The notes beneath the pieces are model-generated. The model had not been told where the DNA came from. It did not search any database and saw nothing but the letters and a program-made list of their open reading frames with translations. Position numbers and translations under genes: made by a program. A stretch of 64,000 nucleotides of DNA from Trochalopteron elliotii (Eukaryota; Chordata; Aves; Passeriformes; Leiothrichidae): assembly GCA_024734555.1 (NCBI GenBank), contig JANPWX010000173.1:1658848-1722847 (forward strand), given 5' to 3'. Of this stretch, positions 25,499-38,350 are shown piece after piece. The first letter of the stretch is position 1. Every line of letters starts with the position of its first letter.

Positions 25499-26707
25499 CA
25501 CAAGTAACAGAGGCCAGGTAGGGAAATGATATTCTGTGCTGCAGTAAGGGCTTGTTTTGTTTTTTCTCACAACTTGGTGGAGCACTCATGTGCTGCACAT
25601 GAGTTAAAAAAAAAAAGAGATGGGAGGAACATGATCCATGTGTGTAAGCAATGGGAAACATGCTATGTAGATAAGCTTTGAAATATTTCCTAGCAAGGAT
25701 GTGTTGCCAGAAGCAGAAGACTGCTAAGAAAAACAAGCAAGGCCACCAAAAAGATGAAACCTAGAGAAGGGGAGTTCCTGATCTCAGGTAATGCCATTCA
25801 GAGCTGTAGAACCTGCCCCTACTCAAGTCACTGAGTGGAAAGCAGCAAAAGCAGACTGCACTACACCAGGGGAAATCCCAGAAATTGATAGATCGTCTGT
25901 TAGATGTGATTGAAAGACAGAATGACAAAGAAGGAAGAGGTTCTATGAAGTTACATGGAGCAGAGATTAAAATCACTGTACTCTGTAAAAAAACCCCAAC
26001 ATACCCAGTATATACACTATCAAGGAATACTAGCAATAACCATCCCTGTTTGTGAGCAATACAGTGGTGTTTTAAAACACTCTGTAGCCACTGTATTAAA
26101 AGACATGTCTGGTCTTGTATTTCTCAACAAATGTCCCTGTTTACAATTCCTACTGTGGACACAAAAATATTTTGTGTGAATCTGTGTTTGCGTGGAATTA
26201 TCAGATGCACCAGCCCATGGAAGGACAAACATGGACAAGGTCAAAGGAAAATATTCTTTAGAATAGCCTTTAAGCAGGCAGAGGAATTAGGCCTGATTTA
26301 TGAATGTATTTCCACAATTCACTTGAAAATTTGTAATGTCTGTGCAGCCTGGCAAGAAAAAAAGGTGAGGGTAATGTGAAGGAATGCTTCTATTCCACTT
26401 TATTGTAAAATTATCCCATGTTACCTGCTCTAATCCCCTGAAAACAAATTAAATCCTCACTAAGCTGACTTTAAATCAATAGTTTCATTTAAGAATAGTG
26501 TGACTTAATAAAAATAAAAAACTAACTGGTCCAGCCAATTTAAGAGGGAAATAAATCATTGCCCAAGGAAAAAAGCAGATTTGACTTGTATATGGGCCAC
26601 AGTTTTGTTGAGGGGCTAACCTGCTGTCTAAATTAACTTGGGGTATATTACAAATCTCATCAGCCTCATTCAGAAATCTGCTCCATTGTACTAGGGAAGA
26701 AGATTGC

Positions 26708-26868
26708 CAAAAAACCCAAAAAAAACCCAAAAAAACCCAAAAACAAAACAAAACAAAAAAAAACAACAAAACAAAACAAAAAACAAAACAAAACAAAAAA
26801 CGAACAAACAAAAAAACAACCGAAAAACCAAAACAAAACATAAACCAACCCCCAAAAAACAACCCAAC
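26708..26868 (+). repeat. CAAAA/CCCAAA-rich low-complexity tract
   Basis: About 160 bases consist almost only of A and C, with AAAACCC units giving way to CAAAA and CAAAC units. G is nearly absent. The open frames across it on both strands come from the repeat. Confidence 0.95.
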
Positions 26869-29800
26869 TGGAAAAGTTATGAAATGGAACAATATTTATG
26901 AGAACACTTAGTAAATCATATCAGAAAACATGCCTTTGAATTGCCCTGAAACATCACCTCACACTCCAGCATCTCTCTTGTCTAACTTGTTTGGACAGGA
27001 TGTTTGTGAAGTAAAAAGGATGCCATATTTGCAGCTAGGGCAAGAGCAAAAGATTAGAAATGGGAGAGAAAGAAGCAGAGCAATGAAAAAACAGGCAAGC
27101 TGCCAGCTGTTTAATTCATTCATACAACAAAACCAGTTAAAAGAAAAACTGAATAAATTATTTTTAAATCTATAGATTGAATTATCCCTGCAATCTTTGC
27201 AGCTTGGTGAAGATATTACTTCAATGTTATTAAGTGTGGACATATCTATCACTAATTTACCTTTTAAATGTTATGAAACTTGCATAATAAAAGTCTTAAA
27301 GATTCAGAAGACCAGAATATAAACAGAGGCCACAACAGAGTGGCTTACTCAAATAAGTGCAAGTTATGCATTGCAAGCCACAGACAGCAGGAGAATTTAA
27401 TAATCCTGACTCCAGTTGACTTATTCTAAGCATTCCCGGATGAACACCTTTCTCTGTCACCACGTTTCCAGGCAAGCCTTTGAAAAGTATCTTTTAAATA
27501 ACCTGTGTAAGGGCACCCCACAAGTCGGCAACAAAGGACAGGACTGGCTTGTCCAGAAGCTCAAGAAATGCTTTAACCATGCACCTGTCTTGTAGCCCAC
27601 TGTGATAATCTGTAGGAGCTGACAAGGGTTCTGGCTTTGCCTTAAATACTTTGAAGTCGAGGAAGGGATTGTGGTGAATCTGTGAGCTTACAGACCTGGC
27701 TTAGAATACAGGACTTCTCATGCAGCATTCCCTCACCTTCATCTGATTCCCTGAACACAGTCCAAAAAGATGTTAATATCTTCATCTGATTTTTTCTTAC
27801 AACATTCCTGGGCCAGTAGGAATAAACACTAATGATTCTGGTGGTAAGAACACTAAGAAATCATGGTATGAATGGGGAAGAAGAATTAGAAGCACGTGAA
27901 GGAACAGTGACAGAGTGTAGACTTTAACTTCTGTATACTCCATGCAGCACCAACAGCACTTGCCAGCACCCCTTGGCAGGTCCAACATAAAACTACCTCA
28001 CAGAAATGTTTCAGGCCAGAAGGAAAATGAATAGTAAGATGCCCAAGTTTATAAAAGTGGGGAAGCTGATCTTCTTTGCTTACTTTTATTCCTAACACAA
28101 ACATTACCATAAAGAGCAATTATATTTTTGAAAAAATAAAGATTCTCATGAGTGCCTAGGGTTTCAAGGAACTGGAAGAGATGGACTTTAAGAGGAAATT
28201 GGAGAGGATATTGGAGAGCAAAATGCTCCAAACTGCCCTGAACCTGCCTGACAGAATACTGTATGACTGTGTTTAACAGGTACTTTGGAGTTGCAGTTAT
28301 CCATATTTGTATTGCCCAGTAAGTGCTCCTAGGTTCTGCTATCCCACTGTGATTTTGAGATATGAGGTCTTAAGGGGAGCTGGATCAAGCAGTGTCTCAC
28401 AAGATCATCTGCACTGCCCCTTTTTTTCTCATGGTTATAACTTTTCTTATCCTTTCTCAATTCTGAGCCTTCCTATTTATTTGTTATAGGGATAACCATC
28501 TGTGTTAGAGCTAGAATGAAGGATCATTGTACATGTTACATTTGTATTTGATGGACTCATTCTCGCTAGATAAAAACACAGTATTGCAGTGGTACACAGT
28601 GTCAGACTAAAAATACAGAAGTTAGTTTTCTCTCTGGCTTGGAATTATGTAATGAGCTTTAAGATGAGCATCATATTCCTGAATATTTATGGCTGCACAC
28701 TCCTGAGTGGGAAGGCCTTCACAATCCTCTAAACTTTCTAATTTCTTTTATTTCCAATTTCCTTAGAAATGAATGGTTTCCTTCATGCTAGCCAGAATTC
28801 TCCAGGAATCTGTGAAGAGAACAGTCAAAGCTGCCCAATTCATTGGGTCATTCAGTTCCCACAAATTAGTATTTACAAAGCATAGTCTCCTTTTGGACTT
28901 CTCAATATTTTTTTTTAAATTCAGCATCTCCCAACCACAATTAGAACTCTCAAAAACTGACAATATCAAAAATTAGCGGCATTTTTTTGAAAACTTTTTC
29001 CCAAGCCATAGGTCATGACATTTCTGTTTGCAAAGCCTTTCTATCTTATTGGTCCTCCTCTCATTTCAAAGCTGAACCTTCAGCAAAAGGTGTCTATTTT
29101 GCATTTGCAAGGTATCTTCAAATCAACTGTTGCCTGTAGTAACTTGCAACTTAAATGTGCAAACTCCAGCCTGTTAAAGAGAGAAATGTGAAGAATGCAA
29201 ATCAGGTCAGAATTGTGCTGACGAAATGATAACACTTGGAAAGCACTTGTAAGGTTGTGCAAAAGGTCCACACCTTGAAGTTGAATTTTGAATACTTGCC
29301 CTTTAAATTCTATTATAAGTTTAAGTCAAACCTCCAGGTTTCTTAACATTCAGTTGTGACAAGTGGATAAATTACTAAGAGAATATAATTCATTGGTTTA
29401 ACAGAAAGGGAGAATAAGTCAGCATGTAAAGACACTATTAAATGATGCATTACAGACACCACCATTGTGGTGCTCACATGATATTGTCCTGGGGCAGAAG
29501 ATTGTTTATATATATTTTACCTAGAAAAGAGACAAGGACACAACTTCATTGGTTAAAAAGAAAGAAATAAGTAATACTAATGAATTAATGTAGTGAACAC
29601 ACCATAGGTACATATGGCATATACACTGCATAGGGAAAAGAAGCAAATAATTACATTTTAAAACCAAAGCGTTGCTAGAATCTTTACCTTGTTACTTGTG
29701 CTTAAAGGGTTTTTTGTTTCAAACTTCTAGGGTCCCATTATTAGCAAAAAGGATTCGCAACCCAATATAAAATTGTGTGCTTTGCTATTTAACAAGGTTT

Positions 29801-30924
29801 ACAAATCTGAGGTCACTCCATCACCCTGGATTCACTCTACTAGCCAGACTTTCAGGATACACTTGGGTGTAACAACCAGTACATAACAACCAGTTGATAG
29901 CACTACCTTTTAATTTCAGAGTGCTTCATAAATTAGATTTTTTAATCTGCTTGCTTTTACATTTTAGTGTCCTTGGCATCTAATGCACCATCATATTAGT
30001 TTTTAATCTGGATAACATAAACTACAAATGCTCAGATGTTCCTGATCACCTGGATGATGACAAAATAGAAATACTCATTCAGACTTCTGGAGATGAAATT
30101 GCAAGAGTTGCAAATTTCTGAGAAGCTCTGGCACAATCTGAGGATGTGTTTAGCTAGTGCAGTCGACTGTGCATCTCCACAGAGGGACGTTCCCTCTGCA
30201 GGTGGTCAGCTCAGGAAAGGTTTGTGTAGTGATTGCAGAAACCCAGACACCCATTCCCACGACAGAGAGATTCTTGTGTTACTTGTACATGCCTAATGCA
30301 ATTGGAGCTAAATTTACAGCCTGCAAATAACTTCTCCTGAGAGAGACAGATTTGGGGGGCTATGCAAAGTTTTTCCTTTGCAAGGGTATTTTTGTTAATT
30401 GAAATAAACAAATGCTTTAAATCTTTAAATAGTTCCTTCTTTTCATGTTTGTTTGTGGATTCACAATAAATATTTGGGGTTTTGGATTGCTTTTGCCCAC
30501 CATTCCCCCCTATCATTGTCCATCATATATCTGACTATATGTGAAAACTTACCAAGAGACCAAACAAAGAACTATAAATCTTTCTAGCTCATGGTAATCT
30601 CATGCATTCCTGGCTCCCAGCTGATCTATCAAGAGGTCATTTGGTTGAAAGCCAACTTGCCAGACCTCCTTCTCTTGTCACTGTTTTAATTTCCTCTTTT
30701 GCTTGCTCTATTCTCGGCACTGGTAGCTTTTAAAAGAAATAGCATTTGCATCTTTACAAGGAATGCCATTTTAAATAAGATATTCTTGGGCAACAACAAA
30801 AAAGACCCTCTGTCTCTGATGATGTGTCTTGACAACTTGGTTTTAGTGTTTAGGAACACATACCACTTTGTTCAGTTCTGTACAAGCAGATAGTTTCAGA
30901 CTACTATTGAATACTACCCCAAGG

Positions 30925-30970
30925 AATAGAAAAAAAAATAAAAAGAAGAAAAGAAAAAAAAAAAAGAAAA
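30925..30970 (+). repeat. A-rich polypurine tract
   Basis: Almost entirely A, with isolated G and a single T. Confidence 0.9.
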
Positions 30971-31221
30971 TGGAACACAAATCATGGGCTACTTATCCCA
31001 AGTCTGGATATTTACTGTAGGCAGCAGTCTTTTCCCTGTCTGATGGCAGAAGTATTTTAAACACACAAGCAGTATCTTCTCTTGCAGATTTGTGTATAGT
31101 CTGACACGCAGAGAATCAGACACAGGATGGGGGCAGTAGTATTCCAATATTGCAAAGGACAAACTTCTTGCCTGGCTGGTTTTGTTTTAGCTTTTATAAG
31201 TGAGAAGCACATCTTGGCCAT

Positions 31222-31255
31222 GATTGATCTAACAGTTTTGGCTGTTAGATCAATC
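31222..31255. repeat. Perfect 14-bp inverted repeat with 6-base loop
   Basis: Left arm GATTGATCTAACAG (31222-31235), loop TTTTGG, right arm CTGTTAGATCAATC (31242-31255). The pairing is perfect and stops abruptly on both sides. Confidence 0.95.
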
Positions 31256-33002
31256 CAACTGGTTTTGGCTTTCTAGTCCTTTGTCTCTTTCCCAAGCTGG
31301 CTGTTGACAGACTATGGAGTATTACACATGGGTTTTAATCTTCAGGAAACATAAAGCATATGTAGCTGGCTCCAAATCACCAGCTCTCCCATACCACAGA
31401 AAAGGAAAAATGGGGTTTAGGGGAAGGGCTAGAGTACAGAGGGGTGGAAGTAGTGGAAGCTTACAAAATATTCCCCATAACCCCAGCCACTCCCATTGCC
31501 CCACTGAAACTGAGACAATTAAAATTATTTTACCAATGTTTCAGCTATTTGAAGCTAGGCCAGGAGCTGCTTGGTCTCTACAAACATCAGAAAGATATCA
31601 AAAACACAGCATAGTGCTGTCTCTTCCTCTCTTCAACTGCAAGCATTTCCATTTACATTCAGCCAGTGCATTCAATATAATATCATGTTTCATTCTTACC
31701 TGGGATGCAGTTGGAAATCAAAACAGTCCTTCAGGCAGAAAAAAAAGGAAAACTTTTCCACAGATGATGTCACTTCTTTCTCTCCTCTCCCAGCATTTGT
31801 TCCTGTTGTTGTCCATTGTGGTGAAGGATAAAAGCCCAGAGAACTCATTTGATTTGCTGCCAGTCAGAGGATGGTAATGCTCTAATTTGATCACATTCAA
31901 CCCCAAATTCGGGTGATGTGAGTTGAATCCTGTCCCAGATTCTGCAGCTCAGGTCTTTTCTAGACTAAAACTCTCTCCAGCCAACAGTGCCACAGTCCAG
32001 GGTCAGCAGCACCACCAGACCAGCAAAGACCACTGTCGCCTCCTTTGACAGGCTCACAAAACAGAGACTCTTTAGCAAGTTACTTAGGAATTTCCCTGTA
32101 TCTAGGCCAGCCTTTGACAGAAGAATTGCCTGTGGATATTTGCATTGGTCACAACACATTCCACAATATAATCCAGCAACTGGCCCAGACTTTCTGTAAT
32201 TAGACCAGAGTAATCCTGGCTCCTGCAAGATCCATGTCCTTTCTCCTTCAGCAACTCAACAGGTGAGGAACAACCTCACTGATCGAGTTATGCCTCTGTC
32301 CTACTGTTATTTGATATTTAGGGAGGGGGACAGGGAAAATGTCAACAGTTTATAAGGGCATTCCTAGAAGAAGAAGCCAGGAAAAAAGATATTTGTGGCA
32401 CTGTCAGATCAACTACATGAAGGATAGGATTTCATACCTCCAGCCAGCAAACACATCCTAAGACTTTTTCACCTTCATATCTCTATATTATAGTATTATT
32501 GCTCTTTATAGTTTAATAAGTTTCCCCATTGTTGTGACATACGACAGCAGCACTTGTGTTGGTGGATGAAGCAAAGTGGGAACAATGCCTTGTTTTCTGT
32601 AACAAATACCTGTCAATTCCAGATTGACAATTTCTACTTAAGATAACTTACAAAAGGAAAGATAAAACACCCTCTCCTGGGGTATTATAAAAAGAAATAA
32701 CGAAACATTTGATATATGCTTTTACAAATGGAACAAAACCTAAAGCTTTATATTAACAGCATAAAAGGATATAATAGAATGAAAAAAAATTTACATGTGA
32801 CCTGATTGACAGTTGCTACCAAAAAAAAATTATATCTATGCATATATTCTTATCTATAAAACAAATGTATTCATCTGGAATCTGGATGAAAATCTTTCTC
32901 TTTCTCTTCTGGACTGTCCTAAAGGAGCCACATACTACTCCAAAAGCCATGATCTGTAGGTGATGAAAGTGGCTTTGGCCTCCAGGACCAAGCTGTTACT
33001 GA

Positions 33003-33020
33003 TTCACTCACTCACTCACT
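33003..33020 (+). repeat. (CACT)n microsatellite
   Basis: About four tandem CACT (TCAC) units. Confidence 0.9.
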
Positions 33021-33318
33021 GAGCACAAGGCCATACATGTGGTTTCTATCAGGGCAACCAGTATGTTTATAGCATTTACCAGAGCAGAGTAAAAGCTGTC
33101 ATACAAAGGGCTGGATACGCTTCGGAAGGGGACTGCTTTAACAGTGCCCTCCTTCTTTTGGCTGCTTTTGGGGATTTGGTGATGGAGTTTGGCTTTCTCA
33201 GGGCACTGACCATCCTCAACCGGACCAAAACAAGGAAAAAACGTGTTCCTCCAAACACCCTGTACTCTTGGGCAGCAGCATGCAGAGGGTGCTGTGAGGG
33301 GGAGAATGATCCCCTTTC

Positions 33319-33450
33319 CCTGATGCCATATGCGTCGCGGAGCGCGGCAGCCCAGAGCCTGCAGGAGTGCGTTGCGGCTAATGGACACATTAACGGGAGG
33401 CCGCGCCTGCCGGAATATGGGCAGACAGACGGCGTGCTTCCAGAACGTAT
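33319..33450. promoter_or_regulatory. CpG-dense segment (small CpG-island-like core)
   Basis: By eye about fourteen CpG dinucleotides fall within roughly 125 bases, including CGTCGCGGAGCGCGGCAG and GGCCGCGCCTGCCGG, while surrounding sequence is CpG-poor. CpG retention suggests germline hypomethylation or sequence constraint. No TATA box or convincing splice donor was identified, so a promoter cannot be claimed over an enhancer or a conserved element. Confidence 0.45.
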
Positions 33451-33529
33451 TCTCTTAAACACATCACTCCCCTATTCCCTACCTTCGGCAACTCACAAAA
33501 TGGGACTTCATTAATGTTATTCTAGACAA

Positions 33530-33800
33530 AGAGCGGCAGAGAAATGTAATGTTAAAAAAGCCTATATTTTTAAATTGAGAGAGACCAATTACGAAAGCTA
33601 TAAACACTTTAATCATTTCTCTGAACATGTGGAAATACATACATTGGGAACCTTTTTCACAGGAAATGCTGAAATCCTTTCCTTAATGGCACATTTTCTT
33701 AATGGCTTTACAGTTTCCCAGTTCATTTCAAAGGGCTGTTATTTGTTATGTGGACATAAGTTTAGATTATGGTTTAGAATGCTGAGAGATGTTTGAAAGA
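33530..33800. promoter_or_regulatory. Candidate conserved non-coding element
   Basis: AT-rich complex sequence directly follows the CpG-dense core. It contains a MEF2-like word (CTATATTTTTAA, 33562-33573) and homeodomain-like TTAAT/ATTA words. It has enhancer-like composition and no repeat or coding character. The call rests on motif resemblance only. Confidence 0.25.
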
Positions 33801-34288
33801 ATTATCTCGTGGATGGTGGCAGCTACTTTTGCGTTGCCTTCTGTTCTTGCTTTGAAATACACAGGGGTGGAGATATAAGGGGGTGGAACATGTGTGTGCT
33901 CAATATTCCTCATAAAAATGTGGGGTGAAATCCTGTCCCAAGTCAAATCAAGAACATATCTGGTGTATCTTCATCTTCCAGATTTTATCCAGGTATTTTA
34001 CTTTATTAAGTACTAAAAGTTTATGTAAAAGCATATATCTATTATTTGCAAGTAGGTTTTTTTTACCTTATGCTATGAATCTTTGATCTTTGGAGGCATA
34101 ACGAGGATATGTGCAAGACTGAAAGAAAAAATAAAGAACAAAAATGCATTGTATAAAAAGAAATCATGACAGGGGCATTGCAGATGATGAAGTCAGAAAA
34201 TTAGAAAACATTGATAATTTCTGGAAACTCTTTCTAAAAGATTAAATGTGGGCTACATGAATGTCTTAGAATAATGTGGAGGTCTTGG

Positions 34289-34340
34289 ATGAAATCCCAG
34301 CTCTGTTGAACACAATGGGAATTTTCCTTTTCACTGTAAC
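34289..34340. repeat. Relic of ancient amniote interspersed repeat
   Basis: GATGAAATCCCAGCTCTGTT followed by GAACACAATGGGAATTTTCC parallels the left half of the TGAAATCCTGGCCCCATTGA-type repeat. A fainter GGGGTGAAATCCTGTCCC at 33922-33939 may be another copy. Confidence 0.45.
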
Positions 34341-35388
34341 AAAATCAAGTCTTCACTTGCTCCTCACTTCAAAAGCATGTGGAGGAGCACCAGAATTTCT
34401 CCTTTGGACACAAATCTTGTCTGGTTTAGACATTTGCACTCCTTTCTTGTCCTGCACTCTGCTCCATGTCTTCCAGAGCTCCAAGCCTGAGTTCCTTCAC
34501 GACTCAAGTAACTCACGGAAGGGAATTCTCACCCTAAGTCAGAGACTGTACTTATTCCCCAAACACCTAATTTATACAAATTGCATTGACTAACTATCAA
34601 CACCCCTCTACCTTTGGTAACAAGCCCATTCCAGGGACTCTGAGCACTTACACAGACTTGGGAAATTTTGAAAGAAATTTTTGGGAGGTCCAGAAATAAA
34701 CCTATGTTAAAATCCTCTTGTCTATATTTAAGTCTTGATGGAAACAGTAGAGTATTTAGGGGTCTCTGGGAAAGAAAAAATTAAACAATTAAATAACAAT
34801 GGCACATTTGCTGGTTAAATCAGCCTCAGTGTCTGGATTTGCCCTTACTTCAAAGGAAGTAGAGATTGCTAACACGATGCCACATCGTGCTTATGTGAAG
34901 TGAGAACCGCAGCTTCTTCAGAAGCCTCTGAGCTCAAGTGGGTGTCAGCCTTCACCATCCTCTGTTCTGCTTTCCATCTCACTGAAAGGAGGAGGGATAT
35001 GATTGCCTGAGAATCCTAAATGTTTGTAGTTCTCAGCACTTCAAACACAACCTCTAAGACATTACTCCACTGTTACAGATATTTTGTTTCTGTTTGTTGA
35101 TGTAACGGAATACTCTGTGTCACTGATCTGATGTCTTTCATCACAAATCCAGATTTTGCACTAACACCTCTTCAAAATGACAAGGCAGGTTTGACATGAC
35201 CAGTGGGATACACCCTGTGAGGCACCACCACTTGGTCCAAGACAGTAGAGTTCACCTGATGTGGACACAAATCCATTAAAAGTTTGGTTTGGGTTTTTTT
35301 TCTCTTACTACTGTGTCTGATTTCACAAGCAACAAAGAGTTTTATTTTCTGAAACACTAAAATCTGTGACTTTAATATTTTCCCCCAC

Positions 35389-35402
35389 CACCACACACAC
35401 AC
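35389..35402 (+). repeat. Short (CA)n tract
   Basis: About seven CA units following CCACCAC. Confidence 0.85.
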
Positions 35403-35529
35403 TGGAAGTCCATCTGGCATTTGGAAGATAGTTACACATCCTCCACATTACATAGTATTATGGAACACTATATCCCATTTTTTTTTTGTTTTGATCAAAG
35501 TCTCACGTTACCTATTCTACTTGCAGACT

Positions 35530-35715
35530 ACAGTCCTTGCAGGACTTATTCTAGGCAGATGTAGATGCAAATTGCCTCCCCATCTGCATCATGGATTGTT
35601 GCTTGCCACATGCAGGCTTTCCACACGCCCAGTCGCCTCAATTACAGTGTTGACAGGGCAGACATTACCCAAAAATTTTAGGATAATTCATATAATTTGT
35701 GCAATTAATCTGTGG
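35530..35715. promoter_or_regulatory. Candidate enhancer-like conserved element
   Basis: The block carries a perfect octamer word ATGCAAAT (35565-35572), a SOX-like ATTGTTG (35595-35601), paired CATCTG-type E-boxes, and homeodomain-like CAATTAAT (35702-35709) in non-repetitive sequence. An octamer and a SOX-type site within about 35 bases is typical of neural enhancers as a class. These short motifs also arise by chance, and conservation was not tested. Confidence 0.3.
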
Positions 35716-35991
35716 TTTACACAGTGCACAAAAGTGTTGGAATGGTCTCACTTGTTGGAGGATAAATTCCCCAAATGTCAACCTCTAAAGAACATATTCA
35801 AACAATGACGTTGTTCTTTGTCTCTGGGGGTGAAGACTGAGCCTGGAAACCAGATGTCCACCATGCTCTACACCCAGAGAAAGAGAAGGCGTGTGCTAGT
35901 GTGCATGTTTGCCCAAGCATGTATGTGTGTGGTGGGGAGAGACAGGGAGAGAGAAAACCTTGGAAAGGAAGAAATCCTCCTGTCCTTTAAC

Positions 35992-36011
35992 AAAAAAAAA
36001 AAAAAAAAAAA
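35992..36011 (+). repeat. Poly(A) tract, 20 bases
   Basis: Twenty consecutive A residues. No recognisable retrocopy lies upstream. Confidence 0.95.
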
Positions 36012-37489
36012 TTGAGGATGTGCCTCACATTGAATAAAGCATGCTTAAAATAGGGTGAATTTGTCTTCCTCAGTTAGCACAAATTATTCCTGTATTTTAA
36101 TCCAAATCTGTATAGCAGGATATTTCAATGACTTTTCTTAGCTGTTTGAAACAAGCTGGGAGGTCTGCAATATTTCATGTTGTAGCTCTTCCCAATAAAT
36201 TTGAAGCTGGATTGCATATTGCAGCTTTGTGTTGCACGTCTTAACAATTAAAACTAGTGCAATATGAACTACTTCAAAACAATGTGTAAATGGTGCCTGA
36301 AGAGCCAAAAGCTTCCTCTTAGGCATTCAGATAGCCTGGGAAGCTCTATGAAAAATTGTGACTGGAGCTGCATGCAACTCATGGAGAAGTTACAGGGAGT
36401 TCTCAACAGTGATTTGATGGATACCACTTGAAGAGAGAAGGGAGTCCAATGGATGTGGGATGCCATCCTGCCTGGGGCGGCAATACCAGTCATATTTTGG
36501 TGCATGAAAGCCTGTGCAAGACAACTGAGCATTAACTATTTGTATGAACACTGATGCCCATGCTCAGTCTGTGTCTCAAAGTCGAGGAGAGGACCTGGCA
36601 TCTTCCAGGAAATAACTGGCATTACTACATCCAACAGATTCAACAAATTCATGCTTTTCACCTGAGGAATGATGAAAGGCAGAAGGACCTTTATACAAAA
36701 AAAAGGAATGTGCACCACTACATAGTAAGATTGAATCAGTAATTGGACTCTCAGGAGGGTCTGTAGCTCTGGGACTTCAGTGAACATCTAGAAATTCTGT
36801 GCACAGCCCAGAGACAATTTTATCAATATACAAGAGCAGAACACAGAGCTCCTCATGTCCAAGAAATCTCCATAGCCATCAATAAGATTGGATAGCTTTA
36901 TTGCTTTCATTAGCCAGTGTCAGATTTTTATGCCAGCTGAGGCACAGGTAAAGAAAGGATTGGCTTCCTTAAGATATAGTGCTCATGTGATTAGCCTTTC
37001 CACCCAGCCCAGCTCATGATGCCATATGTACTCACATGACTGTCTTATAGTACTGCTCAGACACCACAAAACCTGTAATTTATTTCTTCCCCCTAATGTC
37101 TCTAAAAGGCTGGGAAGTGCCATTACACCCATCTCACAAATAAGGAAAAAAATCACTGAGAAGCTCAGCAGACAGAATCACCCCAGAAATTCACCCAGGA
37201 AGAAGGAGGGTGCTAGAGTCCCTCTTAATAGACTAGCCAAGCCTATTTCTTCTTGACATCTGCGTGTGATTTGCTAATATTCTCAGAAGCGCAGATGTTA
37301 CAACAGCCTTCCCTCCCACCAGTTCGCAAGCATGCTGGGAGGCCCTTCCACTTTGAAGGTTTCAGGTCACATTTAGCCTAAATCCATCTTTTTGCAATCA
37401 AACAGAGAAACACCTGTCAGTTTTGGGGAGTACACTTCAGCTTTAGGAGGTGAGGGACACTGAATATGGAGAGAAGAACAAAAGAACAT

Positions 37490-37560
37490 CTGCTGGTGCT
37501 CGCCCCGGGACAGGAGATCAAAGATCACCCTTTTTCAAAGGTGGTCGTACTGTCCACAAA
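37490..37560. promoter_or_regulatory. Candidate regulatory block with TCF/LEF-like words
   Basis: ATCAAAG (37517-37523) and TTCAAAG (37534-37540) lie within 24 bases, next to a CpG-containing GCCCCGGGAC. The spacing is suggestive only. Confidence 0.15.
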
Positions 37561-38224
37561 CATAAAACAAAAGACAAATTGCGACTGATAAGTAGATTCT
37601 ACCACTCCATAGACCCCTAACAACAGAGAAAATATTTATTTGTATTTTCTATATCCCTTTACCTATTGCTTCTTTCTTCCTTCAGGCCCTGTCTTTCAAT
37701 TTTGGCTTTCTTGTTATTCTTTTTCACTATTGTATTCCTTACACTTTGGATTCTGGTTTAGGTTCAAATTTTTGTTTTACTAGAAATGCAACATCCTGGT
37801 GGAATTAAAACCCAAATTGGATTTAGAGTACTGCTTAATTTGGGCTCCGGTGTCCCAGATGCTGGTTAGGTGCTCTGAACACTGTAAAATCTAATAATAT
37901 TTTTTGCCAAAAAAAGATCCATTAATATAACACTAAGAATGAGATGTGCTGAGAGCCATTGGAAGCCAAAAGAAATCTGAGTAAATGTTGCAAAAGCACT
38001 TTTTCTCCCCTCAATTCCCACCCTCTCCCTGGGCTTTAGGCACTGCAGCACATGTGGAAGGCCCTTGTAACACTAGGAAATGCTATACAGTTGTGGTTTC
38101 ACAGAACAAAACAAATTGTCTTACCTCCTCTAATATTTAATCCAGATTTGTAGTTTCCCAGTGCACCGCTGTAAAATCACCCAGTGTGGCAGGGTCCTTT
38201 GATAGCGCAGGAGTGCCAAGTCTC

Positions 38225-38335
38225 AAGGTGGCTGAGCTGAGGGTTATGTTTCAATTTGGCAGTGGAACACCGTTTCCATAGACAAATTAACATTGTTTCA
38301 TTTCATTTTGACACCATAATGTCTTTTCCATAGAC
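38225..38335. promoter_or_regulatory. Candidate conserved non-coding element
   Basis: Contains a SOX-like ACATTGTT (38290-38297), ATTAA words, and the word TTCCATAGAC repeated twice about 54 bases apart. No repeat family is recognised. Low confidence. Confidence 0.18.
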
Positions 38336-38350
38336 CTGCACTGACATTGT

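Larger units (their letters stand above)
21670..26706. other. Non-coding DNA
   Basis: No gene is recognised. Contents are two relics of the ancient CATTGACTTCAATGG-type repeat (22514-22545, 24400-24456), poly(T) near 23187-23199, the T14/C18 junction at 24553-24584, an A tract near 25000-25012, and a clean hairpin at 25453-25498. A 173-codon minus-strand open frame (25215-25736) is low in features and is judged accidental. Confidence 0.6.
26869..33290. other. Non-coding unique DNA
   Basis: No gene is recognised. Contents include a poly(A)/polypurine stretch near 30925-30970, a 14-bp-arm perfect hairpin at 31222-31255, and a (CACT)n microsatellite at 33003-33020. The longest open frame in the whole window (31314-31877, 187 codons) lies here and shows no domain or signal features. 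Confidence 0.6.

Noticed and set aside
25215..25736. 173-codon minus-strand open frame
   Set aside because: F/S/L-rich product typical of translating pyrimidine-rich DNA. No recognisable domain.
26485..26901. Open frames of up to 135 codons across the CAAAA tract
   Set aside because: Stop-poor simple repeat in both strands, not a gene.
31314..31877. Longest ATG open frame in the window (187 codons, +)
   Set aside because: No domain, signal peptide or family resemblance. Overlapping open frames occur on both strands, and in a vertebrate genome an unspliced frame of this size is expected by chance over 64 kb.
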